Shown here piece after piece: positions 35,601-43,780 of a DNA stretch of 64,000 nucleotides. Position 1 is the first letter of the stretch; the number at the start of each line of letters is the position of its first letter. Made by a program: the position numbers and the translations under genes. Source of the stretch: JAVVSK01 sp036654235 (GTDB lineage: Bacteria; Bacillota; Clostridia; Christensenellales; CAG-138); assembly GCA_036654235.1 (NCBI GenBank), contig JAVVSK010000005.1, positions 1 through 64,000 of the forward strand, given 5' to 3'. The notes beneath the pieces were generated by a model. It saw nothing but the letters and a program-made list of their open reading frames with translations, did not search any database and had not been told where the DNA came from.

Positions 35601-36059
35601 TAAAAGCTCCCTGATATCACATGTATCAGATACCTCAATATGCGTTATTGCTTGGCGAATAAGCTCTGGTGGAGCCATGCGCTGCATAATCGTTTCAGCG
35701 CTTACGACGATAAGCATTTTTTCGCCGCTGACCAGCTTAAGAAGAGTCTCCATGCGCTTTGAAAATGCGCCTCCTCCTCTTGCATATGTTTTTGCACCTA
35801 TCAATATATCCCGCGGCGGAAGATGAATTGCCGGTACGCCAAAAAGAGACAAGTCATCGGCAAGGCGCGCGGAATTAGCCTCGCTTGCAGTAACAAGTAA
35901 GGTGCTCGTTGAAGTAAATTCAAATAGAGCGGCAGCAAAATGGGCGATATTTGCATCGTTAAGTCCAAATATGGCGGCGCTTCCCTCATTTTTTAAAAGA
36001 GATTCCTTTAAACGTAAAAACTCGGGATAATCATTTAAAAGCTTAACTATCTGGCGTAT
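32613..36059 (-). CDS. mfd: transcription-repair coupling factor Mfd (with a probable ATA start)
   Basis: A DNA translocase that removes stalled RNA polymerase and recruits UvrA. It contains the UvrB-like N-terminal domains, the RNA-polymerase-interacting domain (LGDYVVHETYGIGRFMG), Walker A GDVGYGKTEVA, the DEEQ box IIDEEQRFGVGH, and the C-terminal TRCF domain. The first ATG/GTG/TTG in frame is TTG 35852, but 69 more codons upstream are in frame and read as a normal Mfd N-terminus, including NDYPEFLRLKESLL and FEFTSTSTLLVTASEAN. GGAGGTGA at 36073-36066 lies six bases before ATA 36059. From there it is 1148 residues, the usual length. Overlaps pth by 17 bases. Confidence 0.9.
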   Translation of the reverse strand: MRQIVKLLNDYPEFLRLKESLLKNEGSAAIFGLNDANIAHFAAALFEFTSTSTLLVTASEANSARLADDLSLFGVPAIHLPPRDILIGAKTYARGGGAFSKRMETLLKLVSGEKMLIVVSAETIMQRMAPPELIRQAITHIEVSDTCDIRELLSNLISIGYKLTEICQNKGEVSLIGGRIDIFPVNLDTPFRIEFFDDEIDTMRSFDKDTQRSIENILSLTIAPATELPLNASSKARGLLKLSRLKAFEDEFNEIKSGVIPDNIMNLIPLFILDDITIVDYFTADALILIDEPARVEELEKSIYSKFSDSVLAYVEKEKNANFMFSLLISSEKAISKLDSPRTAMFFALTRTYSLISTRCIFRFESRSVPRYSLSNNALVEDITSLSLSGFTILVYAGARAEHLQKMFEELNLPNFAITNMLTREIVKHESLIIGESLGRGFIYPEIHVAVITENELFLEVASKTAVVKQKKRPNLAFTELKLGDYVVHETYGIGRFMGVETMTVEEKTKDYIKLQYAATDKVFLPTDQLDRVQKYIGGNDEIPKLSKLGSAEWHKTVSRARASVKSLAFDLVKLYGARANLSGHAFSEDTVWQGELENSFPYNETPDQLTSIAEIKKDMESSHIMDRLLCGDVGYGKTEVALRAAFKAVMDGKQVAFLVPTTLLAQQHFNTLSARYRGFPVSVEFLSRFKTPKEQENILKRLKDGRIDVIIGTHKLLGKNVLFKDLGLLIIDEEQRFGVGHKEQIKNFKSQVDVLTLSATPIPRTLHMSLINIRDMSVIETPPEERIPVQTYVIEYSDVVIREVILKEMARGGQVFFVYNKVRNMETFSNYLFELVPEARICYAHGQMGEHQLERTMLSFLEGNYDVLLCSTIIESGLDIQNANTIIVYDADKMGLSQLYQLKGRVGRSTRLGYAYFTFKRDKVLTEIAEKRLMAIREFTEFGAGYKIAMRDLEIRGAGDLLGAEQHGRMADIGYELYCKLMGEAVNEVRGIKLQPQIETQIEIGFDAFIPRTYIKNDDMRLNMYKRIAALDGYDSLYDVQDELIDRFGEIPQTVTNLLLVALIKALAQKCYIVTLRVFENTATMIFASDAPFNFKNFLDFISTVDGAQMLNSAEPTLTITSKNADLQKLIKSLPALFENMESCLNI

Positions 36060-36660
36060 TCTCGCTCACCTCCGGCTCTGCATTCTTTTTTTGATGAGGT
36101 TTTTTATTGAATTTTGCTTGCGCCTCGTTTACGCCATTCCCAATAATAAGTTCGATCGCGTCTGCCGCGTGATTCAACGCTTCATTTAGGATAATTTTTT
36201 CCTCATCGGAGGGTATAGCTAGTACATGCGAAAAAAGTTCACGTCCATCGGATGCTTTACCGATACCTACGCGAATGCGCGGAAAATCGTCATAACCCAA
36301 TTGACCAATTACGGAGCGCATACCGTTATGAGTTCCGGCACTGCCTTTTTCACGGATTCTTATATCACCAATAGCGAGATCAATATCGTCATATACAACG
36401 ATAAGTTCTCCGTGTTCACATTTATAAAAATTCATAAGATCCATAACGGAAAAACCGGATAAATTCATAAATGTCTGAGGCTTTGCCAAAATTACCTTTT
36501 TAGAAGCGATAAAGCCCTCGCCGCATATGGCGCGGTAATTATTTCGCTTAATATCAATATTATATTTAGCGGAGAGCAAATCGAGGGTCATAAAACCCAT
36601 ATTGTGACGAGTATAAGCATATTCGCGCCCGGGATTGCCCAATCCAACAACTATGTACAT
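36043..36660 (-). CDS. pth: peptidyl-tRNA hydrolase
   Basis: Recycles tRNA from peptidyl-tRNAs that fall off the ribosome. It begins with MYIVVGLGNPGREYAYTRHN, where H19 is the catalytic base, followed by LAKPQTFMNLSG, VVYDDIDLAIGDIRIR and GSAGTHNGMRSVIGQLG. ATG 36660 follows AAGGAG; a 12-codon longer frame to 36696 is not conserved. Length 205 is slightly longer than usual, with a polar Lys/Glu tail. Its 3' end overlaps the mfd ribosome binding site and start. Confidence 0.97.
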   Translation of the reverse strand: MYIVVGLGNPGREYAYTRHNMGFMTLDLLSAKYNIDIKRNNYRAICGEGFIASKKVILAKPQTFMNLSGFSVMDLMNFYKCEHGELIVVYDDIDLAIGDIRIREKGSAGTHNGMRSVIGQLGYDDFPRIRVGIGKASDGRELFSHVLAIPSDEEKIILNEALNHAADAIELIIGNGVNEAQAKFNKKPHQKKNAEPEVSENTPDS

Positions 36661-36698
36661 TTTTTTCTCCTTGCTTAAAAACCCGATTAAGCTCAAAG

Positions 36699-36727
36699 AT
36701 TATAGAACTATTGGTGTGGCATGTCAA
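36699..36727 (-). promoter_or_regulatory. promoter of pth-mfd
   Basis: Perfect TTGACA (36727-36722) and TATAAT (36704-36699) separated by 17 bases on the minus strand, about 40 bases before the pth start. Confidence 0.9.
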
Positions 36728-36797
36728 ACCGCAAGAAAAAATATTGTATACATCAAATAGAAAAGGATTCTTCTGTAAATTTTTAATGAATAAAGAT

Positions 36798-37676
36798 TTA
36801 CTTTGTCCCTTCTAAAATTTTCTTCATAAACGTAGCCGTCGAAACAGTTCCGGGACGATTAAAACGTCCCAATGAAAACAATGAATCTGGAGTTGAAATT
36901 GTGCTTATCTTTTCAAAACATGATAAGGTGCATAAAAAGCCAATATCTCGCATCGCTTTTTCGGAGGCTTCAGAGCTGAAACCGAACGGATATGCAAACG
37001 CGGTTGCCTTAACGCCAGATTTCATATATAAAAGCGACTGCATACGCATAATATCGTCATTCAAAGCCTTCTTATAATGATCCATGGTTTCCCCTTTTAT
37101 TATATTGGCACCCTTTCGCGCTCCGTCATTATGATGCATCCCGTAGCTATGGTTTTGAAATTCGACGAGTCCGCTTTCGCTCATCAATTTTATATCATTC
37201 CATGTTAGGTGCGCATAGCCGGGGTTAAGGTCACCGCTGTCGGTATATATATCTGTAAATTCGCCTATAGCGGATATGACTATTTTTATTTTAAGCTCCT
37301 GGATTATTGGGAAAATATACGTAAGATTATTATAATAACCGTCATCAAATGTTATCATAATCGGCTTTTTCGGGAGCGCCTTTCCATCATAAGCGTAGTC
37401 TATAATGTCTTTAACCACAATCGGAGTGTAACCATTATCAAGAAGAAAAAGCACATCTTCACGAAAAAGGTCGGGACTTATTACGTATTTTCCTATTCGC
37501 GCCTTGTCTTTTAAAACACTATGATACATTATTATCGGAAGCTTAACTCCGACGTTAACCGTAGCCGTCGCAATAGGAATAGTCATGGTATTGGCTATCC
37601 ATGCAAAGATCAAGAAACAAAGGGATATTGATATAACTATTATTAATACACGCTTAAATTCATTTTTTATTTCCAT
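36798..37676 (-). CDS. membrane-anchored polysaccharide deacetylase
   Basis: A 292-residue NodB-homology protein. An N-terminal helix (about residues 10-28) anchors it. Motif 1 is TFDDGYYNN with D111 and D112, motif 2 is the His pair in FQNHSYGMHHNDG, and motif 3 is FAYPFG. It should remove acetyl groups from an extracellular polysaccharide or peptidoglycan. Relatives (PdaA-like) act on spore cortex, but this cannot be shown here. Its ATG overlaps the stop of the M23 gene (TAATG), so the two are translationally coupled. Confidence 0.88.
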   Translation of the reverse strand: MEIKNEFKRVLIIVISISLCFLIFAWIANTMTIPIATATVNVGVKLPIIMYHSVLKDKARIGKYVISPDLFREDVLFLLDNGYTPIVVKDIIDYAYDGKALPKKPIMITFDDGYYNNLTYIFPIIQELKIKIVISAIGEFTDIYTDSGDLNPGYAHLTWNDIKLMSESGLVEFQNHSYGMHHNDGARKGANIIKGETMDHYKKALNDDIMRMQSLLYMKSGVKATAFAYPFGFSSEASEKAMRDIGFLCTLSCFEKISTISTPDSLFSLGRFNRPGTVSTATFMKKILEGTK

Positions 37677-38704
37677 TAGGTGTCTCCAATTTCACCGGAC
37701 TTATATTTTCTTACAAATTCTCCGCTGGTATTATTATATTGAACCTCAGAACAATTCTCCGCAAGCAGTTCAATTATTTCATAAACATCTATCCAAATCT
37801 GATTTTCACCATCCTTTTGTGATTCGTCGAAAATAAGTTCAAGACCAATGTGAAGGTGAGGACGCTTTAGATTTTCCGTACCCTCGACCTTGCTGCATCC
37901 GGTCTTTCCAAGGTAACCTATGCAGTCTCCGGCTTTTACCTTATCGCCAACTTTAAGTGTTTTTACATATGGATGACCCTTTCTGAGATGCGCATAGTAA
38001 TAATAGCGCATATTATCGAAGCTTCGTATGCCGATACGCCATCCGCCGTATTCATTCCATCCGAGAGCTTCTATCGTTCCCCCTTCTATCGCGATTATCG
38101 GAGTACCCTCCTCACCCATAAGGTCGTTACCCATATGCAAACGATTATATCCATATGTGCGCTGATTATGAAAGTCTTGATAATGCGCATAATTATAGCC
38201 CTTTGCAATTGGCGAGTATACCGCAAGATCATATACGCTTATAAATTCACTTGAACTGCCTTTTTTTCTTTCAACCTCATGCAGCTTTAAGAATTCGGAA
38301 AAAATAGCCTCATAGACCGTGCGGTAATACTTAAAGTATCTCATGCCCCCGGTTAAATTTTTGACGTATGTGCCACCTCTTAATCTATCCGCAAAGGCAT
38401 CCATCTTTTTTTCGGATGACTTATCAAACTCTCCACCGCATATTGCCGCGGTGTAAGCCAAAAGGTCTATAAAATCTATATGATTATCCGTACCGTAGGT
38501 TTCCTTATCTATCTCTATTGCATGTCTCATGAGAGTTGCGCTCGCTTTGAAATCTACCCATTTTACAATATTATCTGTGCCTACTTCGGCAAACCTTGCG
38601 TACTCCTCAAGCTCCTCAGCATATTTAAATGAAGATGCTATAAACAATGCCAAGCATACAACTATAAATATACATATAGCAAATAAAAGCAAAACGCGTT
38701 TCAA
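37676..38704 (-). CDS. M23-family metallopeptidase, membrane-anchored
   Basis: A 342-residue protein with one N-terminal membrane helix (residues 4-25), a helical region of about 160 residues with no family match, and a LytM/M23 peptidase domain. The zinc ligands are the His and Asp of RLHMGNDLMG and the His in HLHIGLE, with YYYYAHL beside them. It probably cleaves peptidoglycan cross-bridges outside the membrane. The start is TTG 38704, seven bases after AGAGGTGA. Pairing with a deacetylase points to coupled wall remodelling. Confidence 0.85.
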   Translation of the reverse strand: MKRVLLLFAICIFIVVCLALFIASSFKYAEELEEYARFAEVGTDNIVKWVDFKASATLMRHAIEIDKETYGTDNHIDFIDLLAYTAAICGGEFDKSSEKKMDAFADRLRGGTYVKNLTGGMRYFKYYRTVYEAIFSEFLKLHEVERKKGSSSEFISVYDLAVYSPIAKGYNYAHYQDFHNQRTYGYNRLHMGNDLMGEEGTPIIAIEGGTIEALGWNEYGGWRIGIRSFDNMRYYYYAHLRKGHPYVKTLKVGDKVKAGDCIGYLGKTGCSKVEGTENLKRPHLHIGLELIFDESQKDGENQIWIDVYEIIELLAENCSEVQYNNTSGEFVRKYKSGEIGDT

Positions 38705-38783
38705 TCGTATTCACCTCTGTTATTTGTTTCTTTGAAATTCTATTCGCACGAAAAAGGATAAAGACTAAAAAACCAATCTGAAA

Positions 38784-38809
38784 ATAAAAAAACCCGGATC
38801 ACCGGGTTT
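38784..38809 (-). terminator. terminator of the glyS-ttcA-two-component run
   Basis: On the minus strand AAACCCGG, TGAT and CCGGGTTT form an eight-base hairpin followed by TTTTTTTATTTT. It lies about 60 bases after the histidine kinase stop. Confidence 0.88.
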
Positions 38810-38868
38810 AAGAAAAAATACAGGGTAGGGGAAGGGAGCAGCGTTTTTTATATTGGATATCAAAAAAA

Positions 38869-40344
38869 TTAAATATCGTTTCCATCTTTCCAACGCGGTT
38901 TCAGTTCTACCTGTTTAAGGGTAAAAGTAAACACAGCTCCATTTTCATTTTTAACGCTTATCATTTGTCCATGAGCGTCTATTATACGTTTGACTATAGC
39001 GAGTCCAAGACCGGTTCCTGATGTATGAGACGGAGTATGCGCCTTTTCAACCTTATAAAATCTGTCAAAAATGTATGGAATATCATTCTCGCTTATACCG
39101 TTGCCAGAATCGCGCACAGATATATAGGCAACTCGTTTTATTGTTTTTACGGAGATTTCAAGTTCACCTTTATTATCTGAATACTTTATAGCATTATCTA
39201 CGAGATTTCTTATTACCTGCGCTATCTGATCGTGATCGGCTAAGACAAAGACCTGTTCATTCCCAAATATTATTTTGACGTTCAGCTCTTTTTCATTTAC
39301 ACGCGTGATAAAGGTTATGAGGGTACGCCTTATAAGTTCGTTTATGTCGAAGACAGTTGGCTTAAAAGCGGTTTGCCCGGATTCTATCCGCGCAAGATCC
39401 AAGAGCCCATTTACCATAGTAGTCATTCTATTATTTTCGTCTATGACTATTTTTAAATATTTGTCAAATTCCGAAACCGGAATAGTCCCGTCCTGCATTG
39501 CGACCAGAAAACCTCTCATACTGGTAAGCGGCGAACGAAGCTCATGACTTACGTTCGAAACGAAGCTTCTGCGCGCTTCTTCAAGGGTATTAAGTCCATC
39601 AGCCATAGTATTGAAGCTTTTAGCAAGTGCACCAACCTCGTCCTCACCCTTATATTCGACTCGTATATCAAACTCGCCCTTTGCGTATCGCGTTACTATG
39701 CGCTTCATGTTTGTTATAGGCGTTGTTATGCGGCTCGTAAGGTAGGAAACCGCAAGTATCGCAAGTATAATGGCAAGAGTAGCGGAAAGCAAAATATCAA
39801 AATATACCTGACGAATTGCCGTATTCGTATCTTCCATGTTTATGCTGAAAAACAGAGCGCCGGAAGTATTTTCTGCGCTTATTATGGGTCGTGCCAAAGT
39901 CATAGTGCTCAAAGAAGATCCGATTGTGCCTTTAAAGAGATTCGTATAGATCTCGCCCTCGGCTGTTCCGGTTAGCACTATACGATCGTAATATTTATTT
40001 ATATTAATATCCGCTATAGGTGCCCATTTTTCTTTTGACTCCTCGTTCATTAACACTACGCGCCCCAAAAGTGGATCTATGAAATATGCCTGAATAAGCG
40101 CGTCATATTTTCTGGCGATAGTTACAAGCTCATCTTTTGCCACCGCACGTTTTGCATCATCCATATATTTTTCAACAATAATGGTATGTATTTCTTCAGT
40201 TTCGCGCATTAGCTCCGATTCTTTTTGAGAAATATACTGCGTTCGAAAAACCGTAGAAACAGTTACGCCGAGCAAAATTAATAAGCTCAGCGTTACACAA
40301 AGATATGTAGTCAGCATTTTCGCAAACAGCGATTTATTAAGCAC
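38869..40344 (-). CDS. sensor histidine kinase
   Basis: A membrane sensor of about 491 residues: two transmembrane helices (about 13-30 and 190-210) enclosing a 160-residue extracytoplasmic domain, a HAMP linker (TSRITTPITNMKRIVTRYA), the H-box SNVSHELRSPLTSM, N-box NLVDNAIKYS, and G boxes DSGNGISENDIPYIFDRFYK and SGTGLGLAI. It has no PAS domain. The start is GTG 40344, eight bases after GGGAG and four bases after the regulator stop; TTG 40377 lies inside the regulator. Signal unknown; resembles PhoR/WalK-type kinases. Confidence 0.92.
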   Translation of the reverse strand: MLNKSLFAKMLTTYLCVTLSLLILLGVTVSTVFRTQYISQKESELMRETEEIHTIIVEKYMDDAKRAVAKDELVTIARKYDALIQAYFIDPLLGRVVLMNEESKEKWAPIADININKYYDRIVLTGTAEGEIYTNLFKGTIGSSLSTMTLARPIISAENTSGALFFSINMEDTNTAIRQVYFDILLSATLAIILAILAVSYLTSRITTPITNMKRIVTRYAKGEFDIRVEYKGEDEVGALAKSFNTMADGLNTLEEARRSFVSNVSHELRSPLTSMRGFLVAMQDGTIPVSEFDKYLKIVIDENNRMTTMVNGLLDLARIESGQTAFKPTVFDINELIRRTLITFITRVNEKELNVKIIFGNEQVFVLADHDQIAQVIRNLVDNAIKYSDNKGELEISVKTIKRVAYISVRDSGNGISENDIPYIFDRFYKVEKAHTPSHTSGTGLGLAIVKRIIDAHGQMISVKNENGAVFTFTLKQVELKPRWKDGNDI

Positions 40345-40348
40345 TTTT

Positions 40349-41038
40349 TTAACTCCCAATAACGAATCTATAACCAACGCCCCAAACAGTTTTTATCATC
40401 TGCGCATAATCGGGACCTATTTTTTCACGTATGCGTTTTATATGAACATCTACCGTTCGCGAATCCCCGTAATAATCAAAGCCCCAAACCTGTTCCAAAA
40501 GCTGTTCACGCGTAAAAACTTTACCCACGCTTGTTGCAAGATAGTAGAGCAGCTCAATCTCCTTAGGAGTCATCTCTATTGCCTGTCCATCTATCGTAAC
40601 CGAGTAGTTTTCAAGAGAAATATAAAGGGAATCTATAGTGACGCTCTGAGTGTCGGTTATATCCGTTACAACAGTGCGCCGCAAAACCGCGTTTATCCGT
40701 GCAATAAGCTCTTTTGCGTCAAATGGCTTTACCATATAGTCGTCAGCGCCAAGATTTAGCCCCTGAATTCTATCCATCGTATCGCCTTTAGCTGTCAGCA
40801 TTATAACGGGAGTATCTGAAAGCTTTCGAAGCTCGGTTAAAACAGCACGACCATCCATACCTGGCAACATAACATCTAAAACAACGAGACATGGTTCACA
40901 GCTCATATATGCATCTACGACCATATCGCCGCGTTCGCATGTTAAAACATTAAAACCCTCTTTTTTTAGATACATAGTCAGTATTGTCAATATGTTCTTA
41001 TCGTCGTCTACTACAAGTATGGTATTGTCATTATCCAT
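40349..41038 (-). CDS. OmpR/PhoB-family response regulator
   Basis: A 229-residue regulator. The receiver has D10-D12 (VVDDDKN), the phosphoacceptor in VVLDVMLPGMDG near residue 55, T in MLTAKGD and K in VKPFDA. The C-terminal winged helix contains MTPKEIELLYYLA and SRTVDVHIKRIREKIG. GGAG lies 12 bases before ATG 41038. It precedes the kinase gene by four bases and follows ttcA by 16. Target genes cannot be inferred; the co-transcribed genes are aminoacyl-tRNA and tRNA-modification genes. Confidence 0.95.
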   Translation of the reverse strand: MDNDNTILVVDDDKNILTILTMYLKKEGFNVLTCERGDMVVDAYMSCEPCLVVLDVMLPGMDGRAVLTELRKLSDTPVIMLTAKGDTMDRIQGLNLGADDYMVKPFDAKELIARINAVLRRTVVTDITDTQSVTIDSLYISLENYSVTIDGQAIEMTPKEIELLYYLATSVGKVFTREQLLEQVWGFDYYGDSRTVDVHIKRIREKIGPDYAQMIKTVWGVGYRFVIGS

Positions 41039-41054
41039 AAATAAAGTTCATCTC

Positions 41055-41801
41055 CTAATCGCGAAAATTGTCCGGCGGAAGAGACAGATTATCCCACATT
41101 CTATATTTATCCGTATCCACAATTGCATTCATAATTCGCTTATCCGCATCGGGAACTATCGTTGAAAGGTGCGAAATCAAGTGCTTCATATCCTCGCGCT
41201 TTGTCTTCCCGGCAATAGGACAATTCGCGGGGAGTACGGGAAGATCAAGCTTTCGTACCATTGAAAGTGCATTTTTTTCGGGTAAAAACACAAGAGGACG
41301 AATTATAGCAATGTTTTTTCTATTGAGATACGTTATAGGTCCGAAAGTATTTAGTCTACTTTCAAATAATAAACTAAGAAAAAACGTCTCTATAACGTCT
41401 TCACGGTTATGCCCTAAAGCGACAAGGTTGCACCCATGCTCAACGGCAAAGTTATTGAGCGCCCCGCGCCTAAGCTTTGCACACATTGCGCATGGATTTT
41501 TATCCCCTCTTATATTGAAAACAAGATCCCCTATATTCGTTTTAACTACGTCAAAAGGTACGTCTATGTTTCGCGCAAACTCGCTTATTCGCTCCGTATC
41601 CTGAGGAACAAGACCAAGATCAAGCATAACGCCGCGTACAGTGTATGGCTTTTTACAGAACCGCTGATAGAGCTTCAATGCATACATTAAAAGCAAGCTA
41701 TCCTTACCGCCGCTAACGCCAATACATATATTATCCCCGGGATTTATCATATTAAATCGCTCGTCAGCACGCCGTATGCAGCCTAAAACCTGTTTCATCA
41801 T
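41055..41801 (-). CDS. ttcA: TtcA-family tRNA thiolation protein
   Basis: A 248-residue PP-loop ATPase. SGGKDSLLLMYALK near 30 is the adenylating loop, NPCAMCAKLRRG near 103 is the CxxC that holds the iron-sulfur cluster, and ALGHNREDVIETF is the family signature. TtcA makes 2-thiocytidine at position 32 of tRNAs; close relatives thiolate other sites, so the exact base is uncertain. The ATG follows the glyS stop directly (TAAATGATG), with a second ATG right after as an alternative. Confidence 0.88.
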   Translation of the reverse strand: MMKQVLGCIRRADERFNMINPGDNICIGVSGGKDSLLLMYALKLYQRFCKKPYTVRGVMLDLGLVPQDTERISEFARNIDVPFDVVKTNIGDLVFNIRGDKNPCAMCAKLRRGALNNFAVEHGCNLVALGHNREDVIETFFLSLLFESRLNTFGPITYLNRKNIAIIRPLVFLPEKNALSMVRKLDLPVLPANCPIAGKTKREDMKHLISHLSTIVPDADKRIMNAIVDTDKYRMWDNLSLPPDNFRD

Positions 41802-43190
41802 TTAAAATTCCAATTTGTCTTCAATATAGCTTTTAAGAGCGTCAATTTTAAGGCGAATTTGAGCCATTGTATCTCTATCTCTGACAGTTACCGTTCCGTC
41901 TTCAATGGTATCAAAGTCAATAGTTATGCACATAGGCGTACCTATCTCATCCTGCCTTCTATAGCGCTTACCTATAGCGCCGGTTTCATCAAAGTCTACC
42001 ATAAAATATTTCGAAAGCTCGGAGACAATATCGCGCGCCTTATCCGATAGTTTTTTCTGAAGAGGCAATATTGCCGCCTTATACGGAGCTAGAGCCGGAT
42101 GTAGGCGTAAAACGTTTCTTATATCTCCGCCTTCCAAGGTTTCTTCGTCGTAAGCGTCGCATAAGAAAGCGAGAGCAACCCTATCTGCGCCGAGAGAAGG
42201 TTCAATACAATACGGAACGTACTTCTCGTTCGTAAAGGGATCTTGATATTCGAAGCTTATACCTGAATGCTTCGAATGTGACTTCAAATCGAAATCGGTT
42301 CTACTGGATATTCCCCAAAGTTCACCCCAACCGAAGGGATATAAAAACTCAACATCGGTCGTACCGTTTGAATAGTGAGAAAGTTCCTTTTGTTCATGTT
42401 CGCGAAGTTTAATTTTTTCAGGATTCATTCCGAGATTTAATAAAAATTGCTTACAAAAAGCTTTCCAATACTCGTACCATTTAAGATCGGTTCCGGGTTC
42501 GCAAAAAAATTCAAGTTCCATCTGTTCAAATTCACGCGTTCTGAACGTAAAATTACCCGGAGTTATTTCGTTTCTAAAAGTTTTACCAATCTGAGCTATA
42601 CCAAACGGAATTTTCCGCCGCGTAGTCCGCTGAACGTTTTTAAAGTTTACAAATATTCCCTGAGCCGTTTCGGGGCGAAGATATAATTCACTTGCCGTAT
42701 CTTCGTTTACGCCCTGAAATGTTTTAAACATCATATTAAATTTCCGTATAGACGTAAAATTGCGTTTTCCGCACTCGGGGCAGCAAATCTCATTTTCCGC
42801 TATATAAGCCATCATTTCATCGTTGCTCCATCCGTCCGGATGTATCTCTATAGAGTTGGAATTTGCGTAGTTCTCTATAAGCTTATCGGCACGAAAACGC
42901 GCCTTGCATTCTTTGCAGTCCATCAAAGGATCATTAAAGTTTCCGACATGTCCGGACGCGACCCATGTTTCAGGGTTCATTAAAATAGCGGCATCCATAC
43001 CTACATTATACGGGTTTTCCTGAACGAATTTTTTCCACCACGCCTTTTTAACGTTGTTTTTGAACTCAACTCCGAGAGGACCATAGTCCCAAGTATTGGC
43101 TAAGCCGCCGTATATCTCGCTCCCGGCGAATATAAAGCCTCTGTTTTTGCAGAGGGCAACAATTTTATCCATCGAAAAACTTTTTTCCAT
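41802..43190 (-). CDS. glyQS: glycyl-tRNA synthetase, single-chain alpha2 type
   Basis: Charges tRNA-Gly. This is the class II, eukaryote/archaea-type dimeric enzyme found in many Bacillota rather than the alpha2beta2 GlyQ/GlyS pair. Signatures are FAGSEIYGGLANTWDYGPLG, RPETAQGIFVNFKN (motif 2 region), FRTREFEQMELEFF and SLGADRVALAFL (motif 3), with zinc-type cysteines in CKECK and CPECGK. ATG 43190 follows GGAG; an eight-codon longer frame to 43214 begins before it. Length 462 is normal. No T-box is visible in the roughly 35-base leader. Confidence 0.97.
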   Translation of the reverse strand: MEKSFSMDKIVALCKNRGFIFAGSEIYGGLANTWDYGPLGVEFKNNVKKAWWKKFVQENPYNVGMDAAILMNPETWVASGHVGNFNDPLMDCKECKARFRADKLIENYANSNSIEIHPDGWSNDEMMAYIAENEICCPECGKRNFTSIRKFNMMFKTFQGVNEDTASELYLRPETAQGIFVNFKNVQRTTRRKIPFGIAQIGKTFRNEITPGNFTFRTREFEQMELEFFCEPGTDLKWYEYWKAFCKQFLLNLGMNPEKIKLREHEQKELSHYSNGTTDVEFLYPFGWGELWGISSRTDFDLKSHSKHSGISFEYQDPFTNEKYVPYCIEPSLGADRVALAFLCDAYDEETLEGGDIRNVLRLHPALAPYKAAILPLQKKLSDKARDIVSELSKYFMVDFDETGAIGKRYRRQDEIGTPMCITIDFDTIEDGTVTVRDRDTMAQIRLKIDALKSYIEDKLEF

Positions 43191-43230
43191 TCTAAGCAAT
43201 CTCCATATTAACACATAAAGTTTATTTACT

Positions 43231-43259
43231 ATATTACCAAGTCACGGCGTTCTTGTCAA
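43231..43259 (-). promoter_or_regulatory. promoter of glyQS
   Basis: Perfect TTGACA (43259-43254), 17 bases, TAATAT (43236-43231) on the minus strand. It may serve the whole run to the kinase, since no terminator or second promoter was seen between the genes. Confidence 0.65.
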
Positions 43260-43299
43260 TTTGCGTGAAAAATCCGGTGTAAGGGTATCATAGGTTCAA

Positions 43300-43364
43300 T
43301 AGTCTTTTTTGTTGATCCCTTCCAAAAAATCCGCCAAGTAGGGAATGAAATTAGTCTTTTTTGT
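43300..43364 (+). repeat. two 13-base direct repeats upstream of yajC
   Basis: TAGTCTTTTTTGT occurs at 43300-43312 and again at 43352-43364, 52 bases apart. They lie in the divergent gap between glyQS and yajC. No function is assigned. Confidence 0.5.
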
Positions 43365-43382
43365 GAAAGAAAGGAAAATCGC

Positions 43383-43411
43383 TTGACGGAAAGGAGAGTT
43401 TGCGTTACCAT
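43383..43411 (+). promoter_or_regulatory. promoter of yajC
   Basis: TTGACG (43383-43388), 17 bases, TACCAT (43406-43411). The start codon lies 49 bases downstream of the -10 element. Confidence 0.5.
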
Positions 43412-43459
43412 AGGCTAAGGTTTAAGATACCAATATTTTGATAAGGTAGGTTTTTTCTG

Positions 43460-43780
43460 ATGGGAGAAGGGATAACCAATTTCTTTAATTCTTATGGGTC
43501 GATTATTATAATGGTGGTTGTCATGGTTGCATTATTTGCGCTTATGATAATCCCTCAACGTAAACGCGATAAGAAAGTTAAAGAAATGCTTGCCGCCATT
43601 AAACCCGGCGACAGAGTTCGTACAATAGGCGGACTATATGGAACGGTCACTTCGGTTCGTGACGATGTTATAACTATGTCTGTCGGTCCCGATAAGGTGA
43701 GACTTGTATTTGCGCGCGGAGCTATAGCCACTATTGAAGATTCACCGATTGAAAATACGATCGAAGAAGGCATTAAATAA
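43460..43780 (+). CDS. yajC: preprotein translocase subunit YajC
   Basis: A 106-residue accessory protein of the Sec translocon. It has one membrane helix (about 14-31, IIIMVVVMVALFALMII) followed by PQRKRDKKVKEMLAAIKPGDRVRTIGGLYGTV, which is the YajC signature. The C-terminal region is a short beta-barrel tail. AGGTAGG precedes ATG 43460 by nine bases. secD/secF and tgt, often nearby, are not present here. Confidence 0.95.
   Translation: MGEGITNFFNSYGSIIIMVVVMVALFALMIIPQRKRDKKVKEMLAAIKPGDRVRTIGGLYGTVTSVRDDVITMSVGPDKVRLVFARGAIATIEDSPIENTIEEGIK

Noticed and set aside
35852..35852. TTG 35852 as the start of mfd
   Set aside because: No ribosome binding site, and it would remove the conserved first 69 residues.
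43191..43260. A T-box before glyQS
   Set aside because: The leader is only about 35 bases long and has no T-box sequence.
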